Assembly (NCBI GenBank): GCA_002423435.1
Contig: DIWE01000014.1
Span: forward strand, 31,034 to 89,678
Reading direction: 5' to 3'
DNA: 58,645 bases
Source of the DNA: Clostridiales bacterium UBA6114
GTDB lineage: Bacteria > Bacillota > Clostridia > Oscillospirales > Butyricicoccaceae
Part shown: positions 1 through 8,333 of the stretch, piece by piece
Numbering within the stretch: position 1 is the stretch's first letter
Layout of the letters: every line of letters starts with the position of its first letter
Position numbers and translations under genes: made by a program
Notes under the pieces: model-generated
The model's database searches: none
The model's input: only the letters and a program-made list of their open reading frames with translations
Told to the model about the DNA's origin: nothing

Positions 1-80
1 TGGTCAACATCGACAACGGCTTCGGGGCAGGGTATCTTGCGAGCATGATCAATCATATGTTTGCGCCGTCAGCGCAGTGA
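1..80 (+). CDS. larB: LarB, C-terminal end (partial)
   Basis: Only the last 25 residues are present, read from base 3 to the TGA at 78-80. The tail contains VNIDNGFGAGYLASMIN, which matches the conserved C-terminus of LarB, the enzyme that carboxylates nicotinic acid adenine dinucleotide at the start of nickel-pincer nucleotide synthesis. The larC gene follows directly, the usual lar gene order, which supports the call although the catalytic region lies outside the window. Confidence 0.8.
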   Translation, partial: VNIDNGFGAGYLASMINHMFAPSAQ

Positions 81-97
81 AAGGAATGGTCGTAATA

Positions 98-1330
98 ATG
101 AGAACGCTTTATTTGGAATGCAATATGGGCGCCGCCGGAGATATGCTGATGGCCGCTCTTTTGGAGCTGATTCCCGACCGCGGGGGCTTTATCTCCCGAA
201 TGAACGGGCTCGGCCTTCCGGGTGTGAATGTCAGGCTCGAGCCGTCGGTAAAATGCGGCGTTGCGGGGTCGCATATTTCCGTGACCGTGGACGGCGAGGA
301 GGAAGAAAGCGTCGACGATCACGAGCATGAGCACCATGGCCGCGAGCATCATCATAACCATGAGGATGAGCACCACGGCCGCGAACATCACCATGAACAC
401 CGGCATTCCGGCATGGACGATATCGCCGGAATCATTAACGGACTTGCCTTAAGCGACAAAGTGAGAGCCGACGCGCTGGCCGTTTACGCTCTGATCGCCG
501 AAGCAGAGAGCAACGCTCATAACAAGCCGGTAAGCGAGATCCATTTCCATGAGGTGGGGACAATGGACGCGATCGCGGATATCGTCGGCGTCTGCCTGTT
601 GATGGAGGAGCTTGCCCCCGAGCAGGTGCTGGCGTCACCCGTGCATGTGGGGAGCGGGCAGGTTCGCTGCGCCCACGGCATTTTGCCGGTACCCGCGCCG
701 GCAACGGCGTACATGTTGCGGGATGTTCCCATTTACGGCGGCACTGTGCGCGGCGAGCTTTGCACGCCCACCGGAGCGGCGCTTTTAAAACACTTTGCTG
801 CAAGATTTGATTCCATGCCGGTCATGCGTGTTTCGGGTATCGGCTACGGCATGGGAAAAAAGGACTTTGAGGCCGCCAACTGCGTCCGGGCATATCTCGG
901 AACGACCGCCGAAACCGGTGTTGAAGTGGCGGAGCTTTCCTGCAATCTGGACGATATGACGCCGGAGGCAATCGCATTCGCACAGGAAATTCTGTTTGCC
1001 GCCGGAGCGTTGGATGTTTATACGATACCCATCGGAATGAAAAAATCGCGCCCCGGCGTGCTTTTTACCTGTATGTGCCGCAGGGATTCGGCCGACAAAA
1101 TGGCTGCGCTGATGCTGCGTCACACAACGACGCTTGGCGTGCGGGAAACGGCCAGCCGGCGGTATACGCTGCGCCGCGAGGAGACGGTGAGGCAGACAAA
1201 GTACGGCCCCATCCGTTTCAAAACAGCATATGGCGACGGCTTTAAAAAATCCAAGCCGGAATATGAAGACATCGCCAAAGCCGCAAAAGAAAACGGTTTG
1301 TCCTTATCGGAGGTCACGGAAACACTTTGA
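98..1330 (+). CDS. larC: LarC, nickel insertion into pincer cofactor
   Basis: LarC inserts nickel into the pyridinium-bis-thiocarboxylate mononucleotide to complete the cofactor of LarA-type racemases. The protein (410 residues) starts MRTLYLECNMGAAGDM, typical of the family. It carries a His-rich stretch at about residues 73-105 (repeats of HEHEHHGREHHH) that probably binds nickel. ATG at 98 is chosen because AAAGGA lies about 11 bases upstream and because family members begin there; a GTG at 77 overlapping the larB stop is the alternative. Some species make LarC by frameshifting between two frames; here both parts lie in one continuous frame. No LarA-type enzyme is present in the window, so its target enzyme must be elsewhere. 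Confidence 0.92.
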   Translation: MRTLYLECNMGAAGDMLMAALLELIPDRGGFISRMNGLGLPGVNVRLEPSVKCGVAGSHISVTVDGEEEESVDDHEHEHHGREHHHNHEDEHHGREHHHEHRHSGMDDIAGIINGLALSDKVRADALAVYALIAEAESNAHNKPVSEIHFHEVGTMDAIADIVGVCLLMEELAPEQVLASPVHVGSGQVRCAHGILPVPAPATAYMLRDVPIYGGTVRGELCTPTGAALLKHFAARFDSMPVMRVSGIGYGMGKKDFEAANCVRAYLGTTAETGVEVAELSCNLDDMTPEAIAFAQEILFAAGALDVYTIPIGMKKSRPGVLFTCMCRRDSADKMAALMLRHTTTLGVRETASRRYTLRREETVRQTKYGPIRFKTAYGDGFKKSKPEYEDIAKAAKENGLSLSEVTETL

Positions 1331-1645
1331 CCCGGCGGGCCGCACATATGTACACACCTCGGCCAGCGTGATATGGCCTTTCGAATTCCGGATAAATTTC
1401 AGTGTTACCTCGGTGCCGAAAGGCAGTTGATCGATGCCGAGATACTCCTTGTTTTGCCATGTGTTGCATGAAATTTTTCGTCCGTCCGAAAGGGTGTAAA
1501 AGCTGATAAGGTTTGCATTTCTGCCCCATACCTTCATTTCCAGCCGGCCTGTAAAAAGGCCGGTTTTTTGGTTCGGAGCATAATCCTTTGTATTAAAGCC
1601 GGTTGCCCGGAGCTGATGCGGCGAATATGCCTTGAATTCTTCCAT
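1304..1645 (-). CDS. Hypothetical protein, 113 aa
   Basis: A small soluble protein that I do not recognise, starting MEEFKAYSPHQLRATGFN. ATG at 1645 is chosen because AGGAGGA lies 7 bases upstream; a longer in-frame extension has no ribosome site. The segment MKVWGRNANLISFYTLSDG and a following basic strand-rich part (EVTLKFIRNSKGHITLAEV) suggest a small beta-barrel fold, but this is only an impression. The C-terminal codons overlap the 3' end of larC on the opposite strand by 27 bases, so the two genes are convergent. No signal peptide, membrane segment or cysteine cluster is visible. Confidence 0.7.
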   Translation of the reverse strand: MEEFKAYSPHQLRATGFNTKDYAPNQKTGLFTGRLEMKVWGRNANLISFYTLSDGRKISCNTWQNKEYLGIDQLPFGTEVTLKFIRNSKGHITLAEVCTYVRPAGSKCFRDLR

Positions 1646-1751
1646 GTAGATTCCTCCTGAAATTGAAAAAAGCACCTTTTTCAAGATGCCTTACGTCGAT
1701 GAATGAGATGAATGATTTGATTCATATGAAACATGATATAGAAAGGCCGTA

Positions 1752-2270
1752 TCACTTTTCAAAGAAGTCCGGATGGATAAAAACGATGTCCAGTCCCTTT
1801 TGCCTGGCACAGTTTACGATGTGTTTTGTGCCGCCGCGCTCTCCGCCAAATACCGCGATCAGGTGAGAAGATGCATCCACCATCGCGCGATTTCGCTTGA
1901 ACATGCAGTTGCGGTTGTAGCGCTTGTACAGAATTTTCGTTTCATCCGCTTGCGCAAGAACGTTGAAATAACGCTCACGGATATCGTTCGTCCAGTGGTC
2001 CGCCTGCCCTTCGTATGGGATAAAGGCGATCAGGCGGATTGCATCTTTGGGACTTAAACGCTTCTGTTCCAGTACGATTTCGGCGCACCAAAGGTCGACG
2101 CCCTGCGCCATGCCCGTAATAAAGGTCGTCACGCCCTTTTTCCGCATCTTTTCAATTTCGGCGGCCAGCCGTTTTTTTAATTTGACGCAATCTTTGTGCC
2201 GCTCGTTCCAGCCGAACGGCAGCTTTTGCGGACGGTGCCCTGAAAAACAACAAGTATTCTTGACGTCCAT
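1752..2270 (-). CDS. SLOG-family protein (DUF1273/YpsA-like)
   Basis: A 172-residue protein with the features of the DUF1273/YpsA branch of the SLOG superfamily: CCFSGHRPQKLPFGW at the N-terminus and FITGMAQGVDLWCAEIV in the middle, the latter resembling a nucleotide-binding Rossmann-type GxxxGxD turn. SLOG proteins are thought to sense or process nucleotide ligands, and many sit near mobile elements or stress genes. ATG at 2270 has GGAGAGG upstream. The gene is transcribed away from the XRE gene at 2387, and the 116 bases between them hold repeated TACTGCGATA boxes, so the two are probably regulated together. The ligand cannot be read from sequence. Confidence 0.8.
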   Translation of the reverse strand: MDVKNTCCFSGHRPQKLPFGWNERHKDCVKLKKRLAAEIEKMRKKGVTTFITGMAQGVDLWCAEIVLEQKRLSPKDAIRLIAFIPYEGQADHWTNDIRERYFNVLAQADETKILYKRYNRNCMFKRNRAMVDASSHLIAVFGGERGGTKHIVNCARQKGLDIVFIHPDFFEK

Positions 2271-2285
2271 GATAGCCTCTCCTTA

Positions 2286-2329
2286 TACTGCGATATTCAC
2301 ACTATTTTTATTTTACTGCGATAATCGCA
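2286..2329. promoter_or_regulatory. Shared operator boxes between SLOG and XRE genes
   Basis: TACTGCGATA occurs twice as direct repeats (2286-2295 and 2314-2323). The second copy forms part of the 13-base palindrome TGCGATAATCGCA (2317-2329) and the first is a degenerate version (TGCGATATTCACA, 2289-2301). The position between divergent start codons suggests binding by the XRE protein. Confidence 0.5.
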
Positions 2330-2386
2330 TTAAAACAAGCGTATTATTGCGTAAAATTTGGATATCTAAAGTATTGGAGGGCAATT

Positions 2387-2638
2387 ATGAAACCGAGAAA
2401 CGGCCCGCCGGGCGATAAAAATATCATCGGGACAAAAGTTGTCGCAATCAGAAAAGCCAAGAAAATAAAGCAAAAGGATTTTCTCGCCAAACTGCAGACA
2501 TTGGGAATGGATATCAGCGCGACAAGTTTATCACGTCTTGAAGGGCAGTATCGTCTTGTTCAAGATTACGAGGTCGTGATTATCGCAAAAGCTTTGGGTA
2601 TTACTGTTGAAGAATTATTAAACATAGGCAACCAGTAA
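2387..2638 (+). CDS. XRE-family helix-turn-helix regulator
   Basis: An 83-residue DNA-binding protein consisting of little more than one XRE domain. The helix-turn-helix runs through KKIKQKDFLAKLQTLGMDIS and ATSLSRLEGQ, followed by IIAKALGITVEELLNIG, the usual end of the domain. ATG at 2387 follows GGAGGGCAATT. It is probably a repressor of its own gene and of the divergent SLOG gene, given the palindromic boxes between them. A clear hairpin terminator follows the stop codon, so it is monocistronic. Confidence 0.85.
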   Translation: MKPRNGPPGDKNIIGTKVVAIRKAKKIKQKDFLAKLQTLGMDISATSLSRLEGQYRLVQDYEVVIIAKALGITVEELLNIGNQ

Positions 2639-2641
2639 ACA

Positions 2642-2667
2642 AAAAGCGGAGGTGACCCTCCGCTTTT
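2642..2667 (+). terminator. Rho-independent terminator after XRE gene
   Basis: AAAAGCGGAGG / CCTCCGCTTTT stem with a very small loop, right after the stop codon at 2638. The flanking A and T runs could let it work in both directions, ending the convergent MerR gene too. Confidence 0.75.
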
Positions 2668-2713
2668 GCTGTTTTCCGTATACGGTTTTCAATTTTGCGT
2701 TCTGTTCTGCCGG

Positions 2714-3466
2714 TTATTTGGCACCTGATGCTCTTGCAGCGTAGTTTTCAGCGGCGATGCAAAGGTAATAGCTGAGCCCGGTCTGATGCGCTTCTAGCAT
2801 ATTCCGGTGAAAATCATCGGACAAGAAAAATCTGGTTTGCCCGGAGAATGCCTTTGCGTCGAGGCTAGAGTCCTTCTGCAAAAACCGGATATGGTTTTGG
2901 ATCGCGTCAAGAACCTTACCGTCACCGGCGCTGACACCGTTTTTCAGGGAATCCGACATGAAAGATAGAAACTCCGTCGCTTCGTTCGCTTTCCGGTTCA
3001 TTTCGTCCGCATCGATGGAATCGGTCGGAAGGGAATACCCATAGGCTTCCTGCAGATGCCTGTTTTGATCCGCAAGCGCATTTTTCCACTCCTCCCTGTT
3101 GAGACCGGCAAACATTTTTTCTTTACTCATAACGGCTCCTTTCCGAATATGGTCAATGGTTTCCTGCAATGTATGCAAAATGCCAGCCAGTCTTTGCTGG
3201 CGCGCTTTCAGCAAAGACTGTTGCTCGCATAAGCATCGAAGTCTGCTCGGCTCACTGTCAAGCGCATCTTTAATCTTTTCCAGGGAAAGATCAAGCTCGC
3301 GGTAGAATAAGATCTGCTGCAGTCTTTCAAGCTCCTGATCTCCGTAGTAGCGATACCCGTTTTCAGCGATGCTTTCAGGCTCTAAAAGCCCCACTTTCTG
3401 ATAGTGATAGAGAGTTTTAATTGTAACGCCGGATAATTTCGCCACCTCGTGCACGGTATAGGGCAT
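2714..3466 (-). CDS. MerR-family regulator with TipAS-like domain
   Basis: A 250-residue regulator. Residues 1-70 are a MerR winged helix (YTVHEVAKLSGVTIKTLYHY, then GYRYYGDQELERLQQI). A dimerisation coiled coil follows to about residue 115. The last about 120 residues (MFAGLNREEWKNALADQNR onward) look like the TipAS antibiotic-binding domain found in TipA, SkgA and Mta. Such proteins activate their target promoters when a drug or peptide binds the C-terminal domain. ATG at 3466 is preferred over GTG at 3475 because GAGGTG then sits 7 bases upstream and would otherwise overlap the start codon. No obvious target gene is adjacent. Confidence 0.85.
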   Translation of the reverse strand: MPYTVHEVAKLSGVTIKTLYHYQKVGLLEPESIAENGYRYYGDQELERLQQILFYRELDLSLEKIKDALDSEPSRLRCLCEQQSLLKARQQRLAGILHTLQETIDHIRKGAVMSKEKMFAGLNREEWKNALADQNRHLQEAYGYSLPTDSIDADEMNRKANEATEFLSFMSDSLKNGVSAGDGKVLDAIQNHIRFLQKDSSLDAKAFSGQTRFFLSDDFHRNMLEAHQTGLSYYLCIAAENYAARASGAK

Positions 3467-3543
3467 TTCAATCACCTCGGCTTAAAGCATAAACCCTGCC
3501 CTTGGGTTGGAGTCAAGAGATTTTTAAAATTTTTCTGATGCGC

Positions 3544-3580
3544 AAAAGAGTCTCCGCACCAAGGCAGAGACTCTTTTTTT
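3544..3580. terminator. Hairpin with T run
   Basis: AAAAGAGTCTC / GAGACTCTTTTTTT stem-loop between two genes transcribed away from each other. The T run points to use on the + strand, where no upstream gene is visible, so it may insulate the flavoprotein gene from read-through. Confidence 0.55.
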
Positions 3581-3703
3581 GACGCTTTTCTTGTCTGATA
3601 TGGGAAAATCTGATATAAATATGGTAACGCTCAATTATCTTATAAGTGCGAAAGAGCAAGCCCGGCGCAAATCTGTATCATATTCCACAGGAGAAAAACG
3701 AAG

Positions 3704-4750
3704 ATGTATGATGTAATAATCATCGGAGCGGGTCCGGCGGGGTGTACCGCCGCACGGGAATTGGCATGTTCCGGTTACGAGGTATTATTGGTTGAAAAAT
3801 TCAAGCTGCCAAGAAATAAATCCTGCTCCGGTGTCCTCATAAAGAAGTCGATGGATTTGGTCCGGCAATACTTTGGAGAAGAAGTGCCGGAATACACCAT
3901 GTGCAGGCCGGCTGATAACCGGGGAATGATTTTTACCACCGACAGAGGTCAGGAGTACCGTTTTGAACAGGAAGGCCTGAATATATGGCGCAGTTCCTTT
4001 GACTGTTGGCTGGCGACGAAAGCTGCCGAAGCCGGCGCCGAGCTGCGCGATGAAACCGCAGCCCTGTCGTGTGACGAACAAGAGGATTGTATCCTTGTAA
4101 ATTTCAAGGGCGCTTCCTTATATTCCGAAAAAGCAAGGATCGCCATTGTCTGCGACGGCGTCGCGGGTTCCGTCAGGCGGAAGCTTATTCACGCGCCTCA
4201 AAATTACATAACGACTTATCAAACCTTCAATAAGGGTTCCATAGATCTGGATCACCATTATTTTTATGCCTATTTGCAGCCCCGTCTGTCGGAATATGAT
4301 GCGTGGTTTAACGTAAAAGACGACTATCTCATTTTCGGCGTGTCTGTCAGGGATGCAAGCAAGCTTGAGCATTATTATTCCGAATTTATTGGCTATATGG
4401 AAAAGCATCACAACGCAAAAATCGAGAAGCGGGAAAAGGCCGAAAAATGGCTTATGCCGCACATCATGCCCGGATGTCCTATCAATTACGGCAAAGGGAA
4501 GGTGCTGTTTGCAGGGGAGGCGGCAGGATTTTTAAACCCGATGGGCGAGGGGATTTCAGCGGCAATGGAAAGCGGGTTTTTCGCTTCGAAGGCGATTGAG
4601 AAAATAGATTTAAGCGGCGATTTGGATCTTGAAACCGTATATTCGGCTTATCAGGACAACACTTGCGCATTAAGGGATTATATGAAGCGGCAATGGAATT
4701 TCGTCGCAGGCATGGCAGGTACGTTCGACCACATGAGATCGGAAGCATAA
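3704..4750 (+). CDS. FAD-dependent oxidoreductase, geranylgeranyl-reductase type
   Basis: A 348-residue flavoprotein. The N-terminus DVIIIGAGPAGCTAARELA is the GxGxxG dinucleotide-binding fold for FAD. KFKLPRNKSCSGVLIKK resembles the PR-K-CGG segment of geranylgeranyl reductases, and VLFAGEAAGFLNPMGEGIS (about residues 268-286) is the second FAD motif of the same family, with the usual GDAAG replaced by GEAAG. These enzymes reduce isoprenoid double bonds or act in related hydroxylation and reduction steps; the substrate cannot be told here. ATG at 3704 has AGGAGAAAA upstream. The gene stands alone. Confidence 0.8.
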   Translation: MYDVIIIGAGPAGCTAARELACSGYEVLLVEKFKLPRNKSCSGVLIKKSMDLVRQYFGEEVPEYTMCRPADNRGMIFTTDRGQEYRFEQEGLNIWRSSFDCWLATKAAEAGAELRDETAALSCDEQEDCILVNFKGASLYSEKARIAIVCDGVAGSVRRKLIHAPQNYITTYQTFNKGSIDLDHHYFYAYLQPRLSEYDAWFNVKDDYLIFGVSVRDASKLEHYYSEFIGYMEKHHNAKIEKREKAEKWLMPHIMPGCPINYGKGKVLFAGEAAGFLNPMGEGISAAMESGFFASKAIEKIDLSGDLDLETVYSAYQDNTCALRDYMKRQWNFVAGMAGTFDHMRSEA

Positions 4751-4899
4751 TGAGATCTGACGGTAAACGGATATTCCGATTATTTATGCCGCGAGGATAA
4801 AAAGAAAGCGTTTGAATAGAGGCCTCCGTTTAGAGGCATGATGATAAGGCAAATTTAATCAGTTAGCGGCGTTAAAAATAAGATTAACAGAGGTGTAAT

Positions 4900-5850
4900 A
4901 TGTCGGAAATTTATCTTGCAGGCGGCTGCTTTTGGGGAATGGAGAAATACATTGCGTCGATCCGTGGGGTTCAATCGACGCAAGCAGGCTATGCAAATGG
5001 CATAACCGACAATCCGACTTACGAAGAGGTTTGCAGCGGGAACACGGGGCATGCCGAAACGGTACGCGTGGTCTATGACCCCGGGATTATTACGCTCGAA
5101 TTCCTGCTGGAATTATATTATGCATCGATCGACCCTGTTTCCGTCAACCGGCAGGGCGGCGACCGTGGGGTGCAGTACCGGACAGGGATCTACTTTGTCA
5201 ACGAAGCTGACCGGCCGGTGATAGAGCGCTCCATTGCACAGCTGCAAAAACGATATGATAAGCCCATAGCGATCGAGGTAAAGCCACTCGTTAATTTCAG
5301 CTCTGCGGAAGAATACCATCAAAAGTATCTCGACAAAAATCCGGGCGGCTATTGTCATATCTCGAGCGACAAGTTCGAGAAGGCGGCGAAGGCCCTGGTA
5401 AATCCGGCGGCTTATCCGGCGCCGGAGGCCGACGGACTGCGCAAAAACCTGAGCGCTTTGCAATATGAGGTTACCCAGAACAGCGCCACCGAGCCGCCGT
5501 TTCAAAACGAATTCCATCAAACGTTCCGGCCGGGGATTTATGTGGATATCACCACCGGCGAACCCCTTTTTTCCTCGAGCGATAAATTTGAATCCGGCTG
5601 CGGCTGGCCCAGCTTTTCAAAGCCTATCGATCCCAATGTTATCCGGGAGAAATCGGATACTTCCCATAATATGATGAGGACCGAGGTGAGAAGCCGCGTG
5701 GGAAACGCCCATTTAGGCCATGTGTTTAACGACGGCCCGAAAGAACTGGGCGGGACGCGCTACTGCATCAACAGCGCGTCTTTGCGGTTTATTCCCAAGG
5801 AAGATATGGAGAGCGCGGGATATGGGTACCTGCTGGGACTGATAACCTGA
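4900..5850 (+). CDS. msrAB: Fused peptide methionine sulfoxide reductase MsrA/MsrB
   Basis: This 316-residue enzyme repairs both stereoisomers of oxidised methionine in proteins. Residues 1-160 are MsrA, with the catalytic Cys10 in AGGCFWGMEKY. Residues from about 185 are MsrB, with FESGCGWPSF, HLGHVFNDGP and the catalytic cysteine in RYCINSASLRF near the end. The two CxxC pairs that bind structural zinc in many MsrB proteins are absent, so this is the zinc-free type. ATG at 4900 follows AGAGGTGTAAT. The order MsrA then MsrB in one chain is common in Firmicutes. No signal peptide, so it acts in the cytoplasm. Confidence 0.95.
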   Translation: MSEIYLAGGCFWGMEKYIASIRGVQSTQAGYANGITDNPTYEEVCSGNTGHAETVRVVYDPGIITLEFLLELYYASIDPVSVNRQGGDRGVQYRTGIYFVNEADRPVIERSIAQLQKRYDKPIAIEVKPLVNFSSAEEYHQKYLDKNPGGYCHISSDKFEKAAKALVNPAAYPAPEADGLRKNLSALQYEVTQNSATEPPFQNEFHQTFRPGIYVDITTGEPLFSSSDKFESGCGWPSFSKPIDPNVIREKSDTSHNMMRTEVRSRVGNAHLGHVFNDGPKELGGTRYCINSASLRFIPKEDMESAGYGYLLGLIT

Positions 5851-5936
5851 AACGGACAACGAAATATCAAACAAAGATCATGCTGATTAGCTTTGATACC
5901 CGTTTAAATAAAAATTACAACATTCGGAGGATTCCA

Positions 5937-6335
5937 ATGGGGACTAAAATTTTTGCCGTCGGCCTGTTTGTAAGCGATATGGAGACGATGGTCCGGTTTT
6001 ATCGCGACGTCGTCGGAATGAAAACAGACTGGAACGGCGAGCCCAATGCCGAATTCCAGACGGAGGGCACGCTTTTGATCATGTACGGAAGAGCCGATTT
6101 TGAGAAAATGACGTCGCGCAGATATCATTATCCAGCAGGACTGAACGGAACAATGGAGCTTGCCTTTGATTTTCCGCTGTTTTCCGACGTGGACAAGGAG
6201 TTTAAAAGGCTCGTCGATGCGGGAGCCGCCGCCGTGCTTGTCCCGACCGACGAGCCGTGGGGGCAAAGGACAAGCTATGTTGCCGACCCGGAGGGAAACC
6301 TGATTGAAATCGGGTCTTTCGGCAAAGGCGAATAG
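5937..6335 (+). CDS. VOC (glyoxalase/bleomycin-resistance fold) protein
   Basis: A 132-residue protein of the vicinal oxygen chelate superfamily. The repeated beta-alpha-beta-beta-beta units are visible as FAVGLFVSDMETMVRFYRD and, later, DKEFKRLVDAGAAAVLVP followed by YVADPEGNLIEIGSF, the typical VOC C-terminus with its metal-ligand Glu. ATG at 5937 is chosen because CGGAGG lies 6 bases upstream. Members range from lyases to resistance proteins and the substrate is not predictable. The next gene starts 4 bases after the stop, so the two are very probably co-transcribed. Confidence 0.85.
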   Translation: MGTKIFAVGLFVSDMETMVRFYRDVVGMKTDWNGEPNAEFQTEGTLLIMYGRADFEKMTSRRYHYPAGLNGTMELAFDFPLFSDVDKEFKRLVDAGAAAVLVPTDEPWGQRTSYVADPEGNLIEIGSFGKGE

Positions 6336-6339
6336 ATAC

Positions 6340-7425
6340 ATGGAGCAGCACATCATTGATGCCGTCCGCGCCCTCAGGTCTGAGCTGCATGGCCTTGCCG
6401 AGCGCTCGGGCGAAGAAATAAGAACAAAGGCGTACTTAATGAAGTTTCTCCGCGAAAACACCTCCTTACGTCTTGAGGACGAGGGGCAGTGGTTTTGCGC
6501 CGTTCACGAAGAACCGGGAGCAAAGGAGACGGTAGCCTTTCGGGGCGAAATGGACGCGCTGCCGCTTAAGGGCGGAGCCTCCCACCTCTGCGGCCATGAC
6601 GGCCACAGCGCCGCACTGGCCGGTCTGGGCCTTCTTCTTGAAAACAGGAGGCTTGGCCGGAATATCGTGCTTATTTTTCAGCACGGCGAGGAGGACGGCA
6701 CGGGCGGCAAAATATGCGCCCATACCCTCGAAAAATATCGGGTCGGCCGGATCTATGCCTTCCACAACATCCCCGGCTGGCCGGAGGGCGCTGCCCTGTT
6801 GCGCCGCGGCACCTTTGCATGCGCTTCCCGGGGTATGGTTCTTTCTTTTTCCGGCACGCCTTGCCACGCCGCCTATCCGGAGCACGGGCGAAATCCCGGT
6901 TTTGCCGCCGCCCGTCTGATATCCGCCCTGCCTGGGCTTACTGAACGCGCAAACCGCAACGGTTTGGCCATGGCCACCCTCATCGGCGCAGAAATCGGCG
7001 CAAAAGCGTTCGGTACCTCGGCCGGGAGCGCCGAAGTCCGGCTCACCTTGAGGGCATGGCTTGACGGCGATCTGGACGCGCTGATCTCGTCCGTTACAGA
7101 AACCGCTCGTGCCGAGGCTTCCCGCGACGGGGTGGAGGTGTCCTTCGCTTTCTGCGATATGTTTCCGGCCACCGTCAACGATGCCGCCGCGCTTGAGCGG
7201 CTTAGGAAAATCTGCAACGGGGCCGGGCTTGGCTGTATTGAGGTGCCCGAGCCGTTTCGCTGGTCGGAGGACTTCGGCCATTACGGAGCTTATGCCAAAG
7301 CCGTCATGGCGGGCATCGGCGCGGGCGCGGCCTGGCCGCAGCTCCATACGGAAAATTACACATTCAACGACGATATCCTTCCGTCTGCGCTTACGCTGTT
7401 TTCCGCGCTTGCGGAATTCGGATGA
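6340..7425 (+). CDS. M20-family amidohydrolase
   Basis: A 361-residue metallohydrolase of the peptidase M20 / N-acyl-amino-acid amidohydrolase type. Metal-binding elements are seen in order: LCGHDGHSAAL (about residues 83-93), QHGEEDGTGG, and near the C-terminus WSEDFGHYGAY and QLHTENYTFND. The usual HxCGHDxHxA motif is shortened here to HLCGHDGHSA, still complete in its ligands. Such enzymes cleave N-acetyl, hippuryl or similar amide bonds. ATG at 6340 lies 4 bases after the VOC stop codon, with AAAGGCGA upstream. It is soluble and cytoplasmic. Confidence 0.85.
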   Translation: MEQHIIDAVRALRSELHGLAERSGEEIRTKAYLMKFLRENTSLRLEDEGQWFCAVHEEPGAKETVAFRGEMDALPLKGGASHLCGHDGHSAALAGLGLLLENRRLGRNIVLIFQHGEEDGTGGKICAHTLEKYRVGRIYAFHNIPGWPEGAALLRRGTFACASRGMVLSFSGTPCHAAYPEHGRNPGFAAARLISALPGLTERANRNGLAMATLIGAEIGAKAFGTSAGSAEVRLTLRAWLDGDLDALISSVTETARAEASRDGVEVSFAFCDMFPATVNDAAALERLRKICNGAGLGCIEVPEPFRWSEDFGHYGAYAKAVMAGIGAGAAWPQLHTENYTFNDDILPSALTLFSALAEFG

Positions 7426-7529
7426 GAAAAACGGCAATCCGGAAGAAAACAAAATCGCGGTCAATTCGAAAATAATTATTCATCGAAAATGGAAATCGCG
7501 GGATAATGCGGTTATAATACGCAAAAAAT

Positions 7530-7558
7530 AATCCGGTACGATAGGTGCCGGATTTTTT
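7530..7558 (+). terminator. Rho-independent terminator after the M20 gene
   Basis: AATCCGGTAC / GTGCCGGATT stem with a 5-base loop followed by a T run, about 100 bases after the amidohydrolase stop. Confidence 0.75.
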
Positions 7559-7662
7559 GCAGCATGGTCTTTTCGATGCTTTCGGAATGATTTGGAAGGC
7601 GCGTGGCCGGAACGTTTTCCGTTTTGTTTCCGTCGTATGATACAGAAAACAGGAGTGATTTG

Positions 7663-8295
7663 ATGTTAAGAAAAGTATTTGCGGCAATTTTGACTGCCGC
7701 CTTTTTGGCGGCCTTTGCCGCCTGCGCGAACCCTCCGCAAAACGCAAACGACACGACGACGAATCCGGGTACTGCGCAAAATGACAATAATACGCCGCCG
7801 GACAGCACACCGGACGAAAATGTGGAAAGTATTCCATCCGTCGGCGGCATAAAGCTGGGCGACACAAAGGAAAAGGTGCAGGAAATACTCGGGGAAGACT
7901 ATACGGAAGAATCCTTTAATGAGGCCGGACATTTTCCCGAAGCTTTTTACAACTGGGAATATGCAGAGGGCTATACGATCACCCTAGGCAAGGATTCAAA
8001 CACGGTCTTGCAGATCGCAGCCACCGCACCCGGCGCCAGAACAAATCTCAATGTGAAAATTGGCGACCCGGCGGGCGCGGCCTTGGTGTTTTATCGGGCG
8101 CAATACACGGAGCCCGACAGCATTCAGGGCGGCGGGAAGCTTTTAGGCGTTTTCAAGGTTGAAAAGGATCAGGCGCTGATTCTCGATTTCAATACCGAGG
8201 ACGGGCTCGTCAATCCCGTGGAGGAAATAAAACCGGATGAAACGATCAAGCGGATTATATTGACCTACCCCGCATATCTGGACGAATCGTTTTAA
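7663..8295 (+). CDS. Predicted lipoprotein, 210 aa
   Basis: A secreted protein of unknown function. The N-terminus LRKVFAAILTAAFLAAFAAC is a lipoprotein signal with Cys at about residue 21; the lipobox FAAC is imperfect at its first position. A low-complexity linker rich in Asn, Thr and Pro follows, then GGIKLGDTKEKVQEILGEDY, which resembles the start of BamE/SmpA-like or DUF4309-like folds in which a G-x-K-LGD-T turn precedes a helix. The rest is strand-rich. ATG at 7663 has AGGAGTGATTTG upstream. A hairpin terminator starts 9 bases after the stop. Confidence 0.75.
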   Translation: MLRKVFAAILTAAFLAAFAACANPPQNANDTTTNPGTAQNDNNTPPDSTPDENVESIPSVGGIKLGDTKEKVQEILGEDYTEESFNEAGHFPEAFYNWEYAEGYTITLGKDSNTVLQIAATAPGARTNLNVKIGDPAGAALVFYRAQYTEPDSIQGGGKLLGVFKVEKDQALILDFNTEDGLVNPVEEIKPDETIKRIILTYPAYLDESF

Positions 8296-8303
8296 CAGGT
8301 TAA

Positions 8304-8333
8304 AAGCGGCTTTGAACACGTTTCAAAGCCGCT
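8304..8333 (+). terminator. Terminator-like hairpin after the lipoprotein gene
   Basis: AGCGGCTTTGAA / TTTCAAAGCCGCT stem 9 bases after the stop codon at 8295. This copy has lost the trailing T run; the second copy at 8616-8645 keeps it (GCTTTTAT). Confidence 0.6.

Noticed and set aside
6466..7464. A long minus-strand open frame opposite the M20 amidohydrolase
   Set aside because: The plus strand encodes clear M20 metal-binding motifs with a good start; the opposite frame is a GC-driven shadow with no recognisable motif or ribosome site.
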